A DNA stretch of 22,915 nucleotides from Cyanobacteria bacterium UBA2855 (GCA_002350725.1 DEFJ01000031.1:6834-29748); one strand, 5' to 3'. Positions 8,356-15,469 are shown, counted from the first letter of the stretch. Notes: generated by a model from the letters alone, not told the origin. Numbers and translations are program-made.

Positions 8356-9519
8356 ATGAGAAATAAGTTAATATCCCTATTAATATTATTATCTTTTGCG
8401 TTTGTAAATCTTTCTTGCTTTGCAGAGCCTGTTTTGCGTGGCGGTGTTCAGCAAAATGAAGAGGTAAGAAAAGATTTAGAAAATGAATTATTTACCGGTA
8501 AAATAGAGCATCTCGAACGTTCTGATGTAATTCATATGACGGTATCTCAAGTATTGGATTCTAATATTAATATTGAAGGTGATGAGTTTTTCGCAGAAGT
8601 TGTAAATGACGTAAAAGGCGGTACCGGAGTTATTATTCCAAAAGGTACATATGCACATGGGAGAATTTCAAAAACAACGGAAGCAAAGCGGCTTGGACGT
8701 CCCGCAACTATATCACTGGATTTTGATTATTTGATTACTCCTGACGGTCGCGAAATTCCTATTGAGGGAAAAATGTCAACAGAGTTACATCCTGTTGCTT
8801 CTGTAGCTAAAATTGCAGCGCAGGATGTGGGTTATACTGTTGCAGGCGGTGCTGTAGGTGGATTCCTTGCTCTAAATTGGTTAGGTATAGAAGCTGCTAT
8901 TGCATCTCATGGCTATACTTTAGCCGGCGGTGCTGCTGTAGGTGGTGCTGTAGGTTTGGCTACTGCGTTAATGCGCAAAGGTAATGATGTATTAATAGCT
9001 CCGGGGGATGAGATAAAAGTTAAAATTAATACGAATGTTCCTCTTCCTGTATACAAAGATTCTGCCTTATTGCAGCATGAACTTTTTTATCCTGGTTTAG
9101 ATATCGCCATTACAAATATCAAGCATGAGGAAGACCCTTTTGGCGAGGCTAATACAATTACTTTAACCGTTACAATTACTAACCGCTCTGACAAAACGAT
9201 TTCCGGTTTAGATTCTGCTTTAGTAAATGACTATAATGCAGTTTTTAGACCTTCTGTTTTTGGCGATACAAAATTGATGTTTAAGCAGATTGCCCCTGGG
9301 GACAAAGTTATCGGAAATATATCATTTGCGGTAGATAATATAAACAGAAAATTTTGGTTGACTTTTTATGACAGGCGCAATCGTAAGGCTCTTACTAAAA
9401 TTTCTATAGATAATGCGTACAGAAAAGTCTCAGATAAAGTAAAAAAGAAAAATGACAGAGTAAGAACTCGCAAAACTAACTTTAAAAAAGACAGAGATTT
9501 GTTTGAGGACTTTAGTTAA
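8356..9519 (+). CDS. Secreted glycine-zipper protein of unknown function
   Basis: The 387-residue product has a clear signal peptide (hydrophobic residues 5-20, probable cleavage after CFA at 21-23). The next 130 residues include a beta-rich region (IIPKGTYAHGRISK, LDFDYLITPDGREIPIEG). This resembles the barrel-like segments of TrbI/VirB10-type and other envelope proteins, but the similarity is too weak for a family name. Residues about 157-205 contain two related glycine-zipper hairpins (YTVAGGAVGG and YTLAGGAAVGGAVG), which may insert into or span a membrane. A beta-sandwich-like region follows (TNRSDKTISGLDSALV), ending in a very basic tail. No Shine-Dalgarno precedes the ATG, and the gene looks leaderless. 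Confidence 0.8.
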   Translation: MRNKLISLLILLSFAFVNLSCFAEPVLRGGVQQNEEVRKDLENELFTGKIEHLERSDVIHMTVSQVLDSNINIEGDEFFAEVVNDVKGGTGVIIPKGTYAHGRISKTTEAKRLGRPATISLDFDYLITPDGREIPIEGKMSTELHPVASVAKIAAQDVGYTVAGGAVGGFLALNWLGIEAAIASHGYTLAGGAAVGGAVGLATALMRKGNDVLIAPGDEIKVKINTNVPLPVYKDSALLQHELFYPGLDIAITNIKHEEDPFGEANTITLTVTITNRSDKTISGLDSALVNDYNAVFRPSVFGDTKLMFKQIAPGDKVIGNISFAVDNINRKFWLTFYDRRNRKALTKISIDNAYRKVSDKVKKKNDRVRTRKTNFKKDRDLFEDFS

Positions 9520-9628
9520 AAGCCGAATATTCATTATTTCAACTTTAAATGTTAACTTTTGTAAATTAATTCCTGCATGTCATGCAATTTGTTGATGTGC
9601 AAAGTTTTTATATAAATGTAAGGTTAGT

Positions 9629-9634
9629 TATAAT
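9629..9634 (+). promoter_or_regulatory. Candidate -10 box for coiled-coil gene
   Basis: TATAAT lies 43 nt before the ATG at 9678. The only -35-like sequence at suitable spacing is poor (TTTTTA). Apart from this box I see nothing of note in the 158-nt gap 9520-9677. Confidence 0.3.
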
Positions 9635-9677
9635 TCTTAGTGGTTAGTGAAAGGTAAAAGATAAAGGTAGGGTTAAA

Positions 9678-10205
9678 ATGTATTTAACAGCAATTTTGAA
9701 AAGAAACGAAATGACTCAAAAAATTGCCGATTACGAACAGCAGCTTAAAGAAATCAATGAAGAGTTGGAAGATTTAAGATCGTATGCTGCAAATATCGCA
9801 GACGGCGGAGTCACTATCGGAGAATTAATGACAACTCCGACATCAATGTACAATAGACATATTACTTTTATGAATACGTCTCAGCAGTATTCACAAATGA
9901 CAGCAGCAAGTCAATTGCAGTTGTTGATATCTCAACCGCAGTATCAGCAGTTAATGATGCAGCAATCAGGAGGTAATCCTCAAGTTGAACTTTGGTACAG
10001 AAATGCTGCTTATCAAAAATTTTATGAGCAAGCTCAAGGGAAATTCGTAAAATTTGAGCAAAAATTGTTACACGAAAAAGAAAAAGCTTTAATTCAAAAA
10101 CAAGAAGCTTTAAAAGGGTCGCTTGAGTCTTGCAAAGCTCAAAAAGATACTTATGCAAAAGAAGCTCAAGAAGGCTTAAAAGAAAGATTTAGCGCTAACG
10201 GTTAA
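9678..10205 (+). CDS. Coiled-coil protein of unknown function
   Basis: This 175-residue soluble protein has no signal peptide or membrane segment. Two helical coiled-coil stretches flank a Gln/Met/Ser-rich centre. The first (residues about 8-40, EMTQKIADYEQQLKEINEEL) and the last (about 120-170, rich in Lys/Glu/Gln) have heptad-like patterning. The middle (55-100) is unusually rich in glutamine, methionine and serine (QYQQLMMQQSGG). I do not recognise a family. Size and composition would suit an adaptor or a type III-type secreted/chaperone protein, but no neighbour supports that. A weak Shine-Dalgarno (AGGTAGGG) precedes the ATG, and a good terminator follows. Confidence 0.7.
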   Translation: MYLTAILKRNEMTQKIADYEQQLKEINEELEDLRSYAANIADGGVTIGELMTTPTSMYNRHITFMNTSQQYSQMTAASQLQLLISQPQYQQLMMQQSGGNPQVELWYRNAAYQKFYEQAQGKFVKFEQKLLHEKEKALIQKQEALKGSLESCKAQKDTYAKEAQEGLKERFSANG

Positions 10206-10275
10206 TAATTAATTCCCTTTCCCTTTCTCGTATAGTGCAAACAATCCCTTATTAATAATACAAAAATAATCCTAA

Positions 10276-10299
10276 AATCCTTAATCCTTAATCCTTAAT
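10276..10299. repeat. Heptanucleotide tandem repeat (AATCCTT x3.4)
   Basis: Three perfect copies of AATCCTT plus AAT stand in the intergenic region just before the terminator. It lies in a non-coding stretch, so copy-number change would not alter a protein. Confidence 0.7.
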
Positions 10300-10303
10300 G
10301 TGG

Positions 10304-10328
10304 AGCTCCGTACCCTGCGGAGCTTTTT
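10304..10328 (+). terminator. Rho-independent terminator of coiled-coil gene
   Basis: AGCTCCG (10304-10310) pairs with CGGAGCT (10318-10324) around a 7-nt loop, followed by a T-run. There is no T-tract on the reverse strand, so it does not serve the convergent metallopeptidase gene. Confidence 0.8.
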
Positions 10329-10343
10329 CATTATGTTATTTGG

Positions 10344-11435
10344 TTATCTGTTAAATAATCCCATTAGCCAAGATTGATTTTCTTTATATGCTTCTTTTTC
10401 AAGCAAGTTTGTTCGATATTTTGAAAAAGGATTATATGCGCTCCATGCAGTTGGAGTTTTATATTCTATCAGGGCATTGTAGTATTTTGTAGCTTTTTCT
10501 TCTTCTTCCAAAGTCAAAGGTGGATTGTTTTTTATAATTTTTTCGTAGTGATTTTTGTCGATTATTATAGGAATATCATTGTATGTAGCTTTTGGGTTGT
10601 CCAAAAGGGTGTTTACTGCGATAATGTAATCTTTAAAATTTACATCAGCGTTTGAGCTGCCTAATTTAAAAGTTATGTTGTCATATTTACCGATTTTATC
10701 ATTTTTTATGTCATATAATATTTGTTTAAATTCCCCGGCTGCAATGTCGTCCATATTGTTGCTGTTGATTACGCTCATTAAAACTCCATAATTAAGCTTT
10801 TTGATACCGTCTTTTGAACGCACAATCATTTCAAATTGTTTTGCGTGTATAAGTTCGTGTTTAATAAGTTTAATCATAGTGTTGTTATAAATAGGGTCAT
10901 TTAGTATGTCCCTGTTTATATGTATGTCACCTGTCATTATGTCATAATATGCACCCGTGTACATTGATGAAAATTTATCATCAGATAATTTTGCATTAGT
11001 TTTATTTATCTGTGTAAATTTTTCATTTAGTTTTTTAAGGTTTTTGTTTTCCTGTGATTTTAGTATATATTGTATACCTTGCATAACAACAACTCCTACA
11101 CCTGACCATATCGCAAGATTTTTAAGGTGGGCTTTTTTGTATTTCTTTAATTGAGGAATGTTTCCGGAAGTTTTTAATCTTTGGGCTTTGTATACATTTA
11201 CTAATTCGTATACCAGCGGGATTGCACCCCCTGTAAGAGTAGCAGTGGTTGACCAGCAATATTTATTAAAAAAATTACCTTCTCTTCGTTTTTTGTTTAT
11301 TATTTCAATTTCGCGCAAAAATTTGTCAGCAGAATTTTGCGGAATGTCTATTGTGCTACCGCTTTCAAATTGCATCTGTCTGCTGTTAAATGCAGGATGT
11401 TTTGTGTAAAATTGTTTACCTATAGGATTAATCAT
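10344..11435 (-). CDS. Membrane-anchored HExxH metallopeptidase-like protein
   Basis: The 363-residue protein contains HELIH at 193-197, a zincin active-site motif in a helix (MIKLIKHELIHAKQFEMI). A glutamate in the C-terminal LEKEAYKEN (about E348) is a plausible third zinc ligand, as in zincins with a downstream ExxA helix. Two hydrophobic segments (about 61-80 and 108-124) before the motif suggest a membrane hairpin or anchor. The N-terminus (MINPIGKQFYTKHPAFNS) is not a signal peptide. I cannot assign a named peptidase family, and substrate and topology are unknown. It lies downstream of clpX but behind a hairpin, so expression may be separate. There is no Shine-Dalgarno before the ATG. 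Confidence 0.75.
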   Translation of the reverse strand: MINPIGKQFYTKHPAFNSRQMQFESGSTIDIPQNSADKFLREIEIINKKRREGNFFNKYCWSTTATLTGGAIPLVYELVNVYKAQRLKTSGNIPQLKKYKKAHLKNLAIWSGVGVVVMQGIQYILKSQENKNLKKLNEKFTQINKTNAKLSDDKFSSMYTGAYYDIMTGDIHINRDILNDPIYNNTMIKLIKHELIHAKQFEMIVRSKDGIKKLNYGVLMSVINSNNMDDIAAGEFKQILYDIKNDKIGKYDNITFKLGSSNADVNFKDYIIAVNTLLDNPKATYNDIPIIIDKNHYEKIIKNNPPLTLEEEEKATKYYNALIEYKTPTAWSAYNPFSKYRTNLLEKEAYKENQSWLMGLFNR

Positions 11436-11479
11436 AAAAATACTGCCTGATTATATTAAATCAGAACAGTATTTTTTTT
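11436..11479 (-). terminator. Terminator-like hairpin between clpX and metallopeptidase gene
   Basis: AAAAATACTG (11436-11445) pairs with CAGTATTTTT (11467-11476), and inside it CTGATT (11447-11452) pairs with AATCAG (11459-11464). Read on the reverse strand this is a two-part hairpin followed by TTTTT, suitable for ending the tig-clpP-clpX transcript. The T-tract runs straight into the ATG of the next gene. The reverse-strand loop contains TATAAT (11455-11450), so the same DNA may hold a -10 box for that gene. Confidence 0.6.
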
Positions 11480-11512
11480 GCCATTATTGTTAAATATTGT
11501 TACTTTTGCTTG

Positions 11513-12817
11513 TTAGGCTGAAATCTCTTTAGATGACTCTTTTGTAGGTAGCTGGATTAACTCTCCAGAGTTTCTGTTTTTAACCATTTCTGCTGTAATA
11601 ACAAGCTTATCGGCGTGCTCTTTTGATGGAACATCATACATAACGTCAAGCATTAATTCTTCAACGATTGAACGTAATGCTCTTGCACCTGTTTTGCGCT
11701 TAATTGCTTCTTGAGCAATAAGATTAACGGCTTCCGGTTCAAATTCCAAATCAACACCGTCCATTTCTAATAAGCATTTGTATTGTTTTAGAACTGCATT
11801 TTTAGGTTCGGTTAAAATCATCTTCAAGGTCTTTTCATTTAACTGATCTAATACGGCATAGGTCGGAACACGTCCGATAAATTCCGGAATTAATCCAAAT
11901 TTTAGCAAGTCTTCAGGCTGGAGTTTTTTAAGTAGTTTTGCCGCATTAGCTTCTTTTTCAGCCTGTGACATTGCAGCTTTTGCTCCAAATCCAACGGTTT
12001 GTCCCACATCAGCTCTGCGTTCAATGATTTTTTCCAATCCAACAAACGCACCGCCAACAATAAACAAAATATTACTTGTATCAATATCAATAAACTCTTG
12101 GTGAGGATGCTTTCTTCCACCTTGTGGCGGAACATGTGCAACCGTACCTTCTATTAATTTTAACAGTGCCTGTTGTACTCCTTCTCCTGATACATCACGA
12201 GTAATTGAAGTATTTTCTGATTTCCTTGAAATCTTATCGATTTCATCAATATATATAATACCTCTTTCAGCTTTAGATGCATCATAATCTGAGTTTTGGT
12301 ATAGTCTTAATAAAATATTTTCTACATCGTCACCTACGTAACCGGCTTCGGTTAATGTTGTTGCATCTGCTACAGCAAAAGGAACATCAAGCATTTTTGC
12401 TAAAGTCTGAGCGAGCAGAGTTTTACCTGAACCGGTAGGCCCGACAAGAAGAATATTTGACTTTTGAATTTCTACATTATTCTTCAGGTCTGCAGTTTTA
12501 TTGTGTTTTAACCTTTTATAGTGGTTGTAAACCGCAACGGATAAAACTTTTTTTGCATCATCCTGTCCTACAATGTATTCATCAAGGTAGGCTTTAATCT
12601 CATGAGGTTTTGGAATAGGTTTTTCCTCAGAAGTTTTATCTTTTTCTTCAGAATCCTTTTCTTTACCTTCTAAAAATTCCTCGTCAAGAATTTCGTTACA
12701 TAGTTCTACACATTCATCGCAGATATATACTTCAGGTCCGGCAATAAGTTTTTTTACCTGATCCTGAGTCTTTCCGCAAAATGAACATTTTAATCTGCTA
12801 TCGTCGTGTTTTGGCAT
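11513..12817 (-). CDS. clpX: ClpXP protease ATPase subunit ClpX
   Basis: ClpX is the AAA+ unfoldase that feeds substrates into ClpP. Its N-terminal zinc-binding domain has cysteines at 11, 14, 33 and 36. Walker A is GPTGSGKT (126-133), Walker B is IIYIDEID (187-194), and the pore loop is GYVG (159-162). The ClpP-docking loop reads VGF (275-277) where most bacteria have IGF. RKTGARALRSIVEELMLD near the C-terminus is the sensor-2 region. At 434 residues it is full length. It lies 29 nt downstream of clpP, with a TAGGAGA Shine-Dalgarno, as the third gene of the tig-clpP-clpX operon. Confidence 0.97.
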   Translation of the reverse strand: MPKHDDSRLKCSFCGKTQDQVKKLIAGPEVYICDECVELCNEILDEEFLEGKEKDSEEKDKTSEEKPIPKPHEIKAYLDEYIVGQDDAKKVLSVAVYNHYKRLKHNKTADLKNNVEIQKSNILLVGPTGSGKTLLAQTLAKMLDVPFAVADATTLTEAGYVGDDVENILLRLYQNSDYDASKAERGIIYIDEIDKISRKSENTSITRDVSGEGVQQALLKLIEGTVAHVPPQGGRKHPHQEFIDIDTSNILFIVGGAFVGLEKIIERRADVGQTVGFGAKAAMSQAEKEANAAKLLKKLQPEDLLKFGLIPEFIGRVPTYAVLDQLNEKTLKMILTEPKNAVLKQYKCLLEMDGVDLEFEPEAVNLIAQEAIKRKTGARALRSIVEELMLDVMYDVPSKEHADKLVITAEMVKNRNSGELIQLPTKESSKEISA

Positions 12818-12846
12818 AAATTAATATTCTCCTATATAACATCAGA

Positions 12847-13434
12847 CTAAACTGCATCTCTTGAAATGACTTTATCAATCATACCGTATTCAAGAGCTTC
12901 TGCAGGTGTCATGATATAATCTCTGTCAGTGTCTTTTTCAATCTTTTTAATTGACTGACCGGTATTTGCTGCAAGAATTTCATTCAAGGATTTTTTAATT
13001 CTTAAAATTTCTTGAGCTTGAATTTCAATATCGGTAGCCTGACCCTGAGCTCCGCCTAAAGGTTGGTGAATTAAAACGCGGGAGTGAGGAAGAGCCAGTC
13101 TCTTTCCTTTTGCCCCTGATGATAACAAGAATGCCCCCATAGAAGCTGCTTGTCCCAAACATATAGTTGAAACATCTGCTCTAATGTGCTGCATAGTATC
13201 ATAGATTGCAAATCCTGCAGTAACGCTACCTCCAGGGCTATTGATGTATAACATAATATCCTTTTCAGGATTTTCGCTATCCAACAATAATAATTGAGCT
13301 ACGATTAAATTAGCTACCATATCGTCGATAGGCGTTCCAAGGAAGATGATTCTTTCTCTTAACAATCTTGAAAATATGTCAAAAGAACGTTCACCTCTGC
13401 TGGATTGTTCGATTACTACAGGTACAAAACTCAT
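12847..13434 (-). CDS. clpP: ATP-dependent Clp protease proteolytic subunit
   Basis: ClpP is the self-compartmentalised serine protease partnered by ClpX. The catalytic triad is S98 (GQAASMGAFLL), H123 (RVLIHQPLGG) and D172 (TDRDYIMTPAEA). The oxyanion-region motif INSPGGSVTAG is intact. The 195-residue length is typical. It starts 38 nt after the tig stop, with an AAAGGGA Shine-Dalgarno, so it is probably co-transcribed from the tig promoter. Confidence 0.97.
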   Translation of the reverse strand: MSFVPVVIEQSSRGERSFDIFSRLLRERIIFLGTPIDDMVANLIVAQLLLLDSENPEKDIMLYINSPGGSVTAGFAIYDTMQHIRADVSTICLGQAASMGAFLLSSGAKGKRLALPHSRVLIHQPLGGAQGQATDIEIQAQEILRIKKSLNEILAANTGQSIKKIEKDTDRDYIMTPAEALEYGMIDKVISRDAV

Positions 13435-13472
13435 TTTAATTTTCCCTTTCTTATTTAATTATACAAATTTTC

Positions 13473-14795
13473 TTATTTTTCTTCTACTTTATCTTTCTTT
13501 GGCGGAACAATTTCTACTTTATTATTTGAAAGTAAAAATTCTCTAACCTTGTCGTTCATAGCTTGTTGAGAAAGTGAAGAAAGAATTTCAGGATTTTTGC
13601 TAATTTGTTTGTATAAATCTTGTTGTGAAATTCTGTATGCTGCACTTAATTCAGCAAACTTTTTATCTAAATCAGCTCTGTCAAGATTAATGTTTTCAAC
13701 TTTAGCAATTTTATCAATAACTAAAGAGTTTTTAATTCTTGTTTTAGCATCTTCATTAAGATTTTTCGTAAGTTCTTCGTCGCCTTGAGCTTTAACAACC
13801 ATTTCCCAGCTAATACCTTGAGCGGCAAGTCTGTTTTTATATTCGGCAAGTAGAGATTGAGCTTCTCTGTCAATCATAGCTTGAGGAATTTCAACAGATG
13901 CGTTAGCGATAGCTGCTTTAAAAATTTCATTTTCCGAATTACTTTTGTTTGCATTTTCTCTTGATTCGTCTAAATATTTTTGAATATCGGACTTTAAATC
14001 GTCAACTGTTTTGAACGGCCCGACCTTTGCAACGAATTCATCGTTCAATTCAGGAAGTACTTTTTCATTTATTTCATTGATTTTAATTTTAAATACAGCC
14101 TTTTGTCCTTTTAAATTATCGTCGTGATAATCTTCAGGGAAAGTAACGTCAATATCAAATTCTTCTCCGACATTTTTTCCGACTAATTGTTCGGCAAATC
14201 CCGGAATAAAGGTTGAATTACCTAAGTCAAGCGGATAATTTTTCCCTTCGCCGCCTTTAATTTTTTCGCCGTTTACATAGCCGTCGAAATCAATTTTTAC
14301 AAGATCTTTGTCAGTAGTTTTTCTGTCAGTAATGATTTTGATTTCGGCATGTTGATTTCTAAGATTTTCAAGAGCTTTATTCAAAGCTTCCGGATCAACC
14401 GGAGAATCTTCAACTTTTAATTCTAAGTCTTTATATTGACCTAAAGTAACTTCAGGACGAGTTTCTACTTTAGCTGTTACTTTTAAGTCTTCACCAACAT
14501 TAAAATTGTATGAAGTGATGTATGGTTGAGTAATAACGTCAAGTTTGTTTTCGTCAATAGCTTGAGATAACAATCTTGGCATCATGCCTTCAAGTGCTTC
14601 TTGTTTAATTCTTTCTACTCCTACTTGTCTTTCAACGAGTTCTCTGGGAGCCTTTCCTTTTCTGAATCCGTCAATATTAACATATTGAGATATGCGCTGA
14701 ACAGCATTATTGTAAGCGTCAGCAGCATCTTTTGCCGGAACTGTGATGTCTAATTTAACAACATTGTCTTTTTCATTTTCTAGTGTAACTTGCAT
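13473..14795 (-). CDS. tig: Trigger factor
   Basis: Trigger factor is the ribosome-bound chaperone at the peptide exit tunnel. The ribosome-binding signature GFRKGKAP lies at about 43-50. The central FKBP-type prolyl isomerase domain (about 165-245) contains FIPGFAEQLVGKNVGEEFDI, and the rest is the helical chaperone body. The length (440) is normal. It heads the tig-clpP-clpX operon, an arrangement conserved in many bacteria. It has an AAAGGG Shine-Dalgarno and a good upstream promoter. Confidence 0.96.
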   Translation of the reverse strand: MQVTLENEKDNVVKLDITVPAKDAADAYNNAVQRISQYVNIDGFRKGKAPRELVERQVGVERIKQEALEGMMPRLLSQAIDENKLDVITQPYITSYNFNVGEDLKVTAKVETRPEVTLGQYKDLELKVEDSPVDPEALNKALENLRNQHAEIKIITDRKTTDKDLVKIDFDGYVNGEKIKGGEGKNYPLDLGNSTFIPGFAEQLVGKNVGEEFDIDVTFPEDYHDDNLKGQKAVFKIKINEINEKVLPELNDEFVAKVGPFKTVDDLKSDIQKYLDESRENANKSNSENEIFKAAIANASVEIPQAMIDREAQSLLAEYKNRLAAQGISWEMVVKAQGDEELTKNLNEDAKTRIKNSLVIDKIAKVENINLDRADLDKKFAELSAAYRISQQDLYKQISKNPEILSSLSQQAMNDKVREFLLSNNKVEIVPPKKDKVEEK

Positions 14796-14836
14796 AAATA
14801 ATTTCCCTTTATATTAAATTTCCAATTTCTTTTATG

Positions 14837-14864
14837 ATTATATCACCAAAAATAAATCTTGCAA
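14837..14864 (-). promoter_or_regulatory. Promoter of tig-clpP-clpX
   Basis: On the reverse strand: TTGCAA (14864-14859), a 16-nt spacer ending in TGA, then TATAAT (14842-14837). This combines a -35, an extended -10 TG and a consensus -10. The leader is about 35 nt and includes the Shine-Dalgarno. Confidence 0.7.
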
Positions 14865-15028
14865 GTCAGCTAAATGTAGTATATTCTGAATTTGCGCCAA
14901 AAATAGTTAAAAAGTAACATATTGTAAAATTTCATTTAAAAATAGCAAAAAATTCCTTGTAAATGTTTTATTATATATGTGTAGAAGTTAATCTTATGGT
15001 GTATGTGTAAAAATTTTTAAGGAGAATT

Positions 15029-15178
15029 ATGTACAGTCCTGAATTTATGAAGTTTTTAATTAACTATCAAAAAGAAGAATTTACTCCGGAACCGACTCAA
15101 AAGGTAGTATATTTCAAAAAGCCACGACGCGGTCGTAAGTCATTGGCAACTGTGTTATTACCGGTGTTGAATAAATAG
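15029..15178 (+). CDS. Small basic protein (49 aa), unknown
   Basis: The ATG at 15029 follows a strong Shine-Dalgarno (AAGGAGA, about 15019-15025) at good spacing and opens 49 codons ending TAG at 15178. The product begins MYSPEFMKFLINYQKEEF and has an acidic/aromatic first half and a basic second half with KKPRRGRKS (about 30-38). That segment resembles an AT-hook core (Arg-Gly-Arg after proline), which binds the minor groove of AT-rich DNA. No membrane segment is seen. It is the only ORF with translation signals in the 488-nt gap between tig and the tRNAs. I do not recognise a family; reality of the gene is likely but not certain. Confidence 0.55.
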   Translation: MYSPEFMKFLINYQKEEFTPEPTQKVVYFKKPRRGRKSLATVLLPVLNK

Positions 15179-15187
15179 ATTTTATAA

Positions 15188-15227
15188 GCGGTGGTGATTC
15201 CGCGGTTATTTAAAGTATTAAATAACC
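15188..15227. repeat. Two adjacent hairpins after the 49-aa ORF
   Basis: GCGG (15188-15191) pairs with CCGC (15199-15202). Directly after it, GGTTATTTAA (15204-15213), loop AGTA, pairs perfectly with TTAAATAACC (15218-15227), a 10-bp stem. No T-tract follows on either strand, so this is not a standard terminator. It could be a 3'-end stabiliser, an operator for the tRNA promoter just downstream, or part of a small RNA. Confidence 0.5.
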
Positions 15228-15239
15228 TAAAATTACGAA

Positions 15240-15269
15240 TTGCACATTGTGACAATTTTATATTATAAT
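15240..15269 (+). promoter_or_regulatory. Promoter of tRNA-Arg(CCG)
   Basis: TTGCAC (15240-15245), an 18-nt spacer, and TATAAT (15264-15269). Transcription would start around 15276, 8 nt before the mature tRNA. Confidence 0.65.
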
Positions 15270-15283
15270 TGAGGCAGGTGAAT

Positions 15284-15357
15284 GTGCCTGTAGCTCAGTT
15301 GAATAGAGTGTCGGTCTCCGAAGCCGAAGGTCACGGGTTTGACTCCCGTCAGGCACA
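15284..15357 (+). tRNA. tRNA-Arg (anticodon CCG)
   Basis: It folds as a complete cloverleaf: acceptor GTGCCTG/CAGGCAC, D stem GCTC/GAGT, anticodon stem TCGGT/GCCGA with loop CTCCGAA (anticodon CCG, reads CGG), 5-nt variable loop, and T stem ACGGG/CCCGT. The discriminator is A and CCA is not encoded. Odd feature: the D loop is AGTTGAATA (A at position 19 instead of G) and the T loop is TTTGACT (T at 56 instead of C). The usual G19-C56 tertiary pair is therefore replaced by a potential A19-U56 pair. Confidence 0.93.
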
Positions 15358-15368
15358 AATTTTATTTG

Positions 15369-15377
15369 TGGTATAAT
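15369..15377 (+). promoter_or_regulatory. Extended -10 element before tRNA-Arg(CCU)
   Basis: TGGTATAAT (15369-15377) is a perfect extended -10 between the two tRNA genes. The predicted start is about 15384, 10 nt before the second tRNA, so that tRNA may have its own promoter as well as read-through from the first. Confidence 0.5.
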
Positions 15378-15393
15378 TATCATGAAATAAAAT

Positions 15394-15469
15394 GGCTTCG
15401 TAGCTCAGTAGGATAGAGCGGCGGTTTCCTAAACCGCGTCTGCCGCGCGTTCGAATCGCGCCGGGGCCA
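15394..15469 (+). tRNA. tRNA-Arg (anticodon CCU)
   Basis: Cloverleaf: acceptor GGCTTCG/CGGGGCC (with two consecutive U-G wobbles), D stem GCTC/GAGC, anticodon stem GCGGT/ACCGC with loop TTCCTAA (anticodon CCU, reads AGG), and T stem GCGCG/CGCGC with loop TTCGAAT. The variable loop is GTCTGCC, 7 nt, longer than the usual 4-5. G19 and C56 are conventional here. CCA is not encoded. The T arm is much richer in G+C than the surrounding DNA. Confidence 0.9.

Noticed and set aside
9574..9587. TGCAT/ATGCA mini-palindrome
   Set aside because: Five-base arms in AT-rich DNA are expected by chance.
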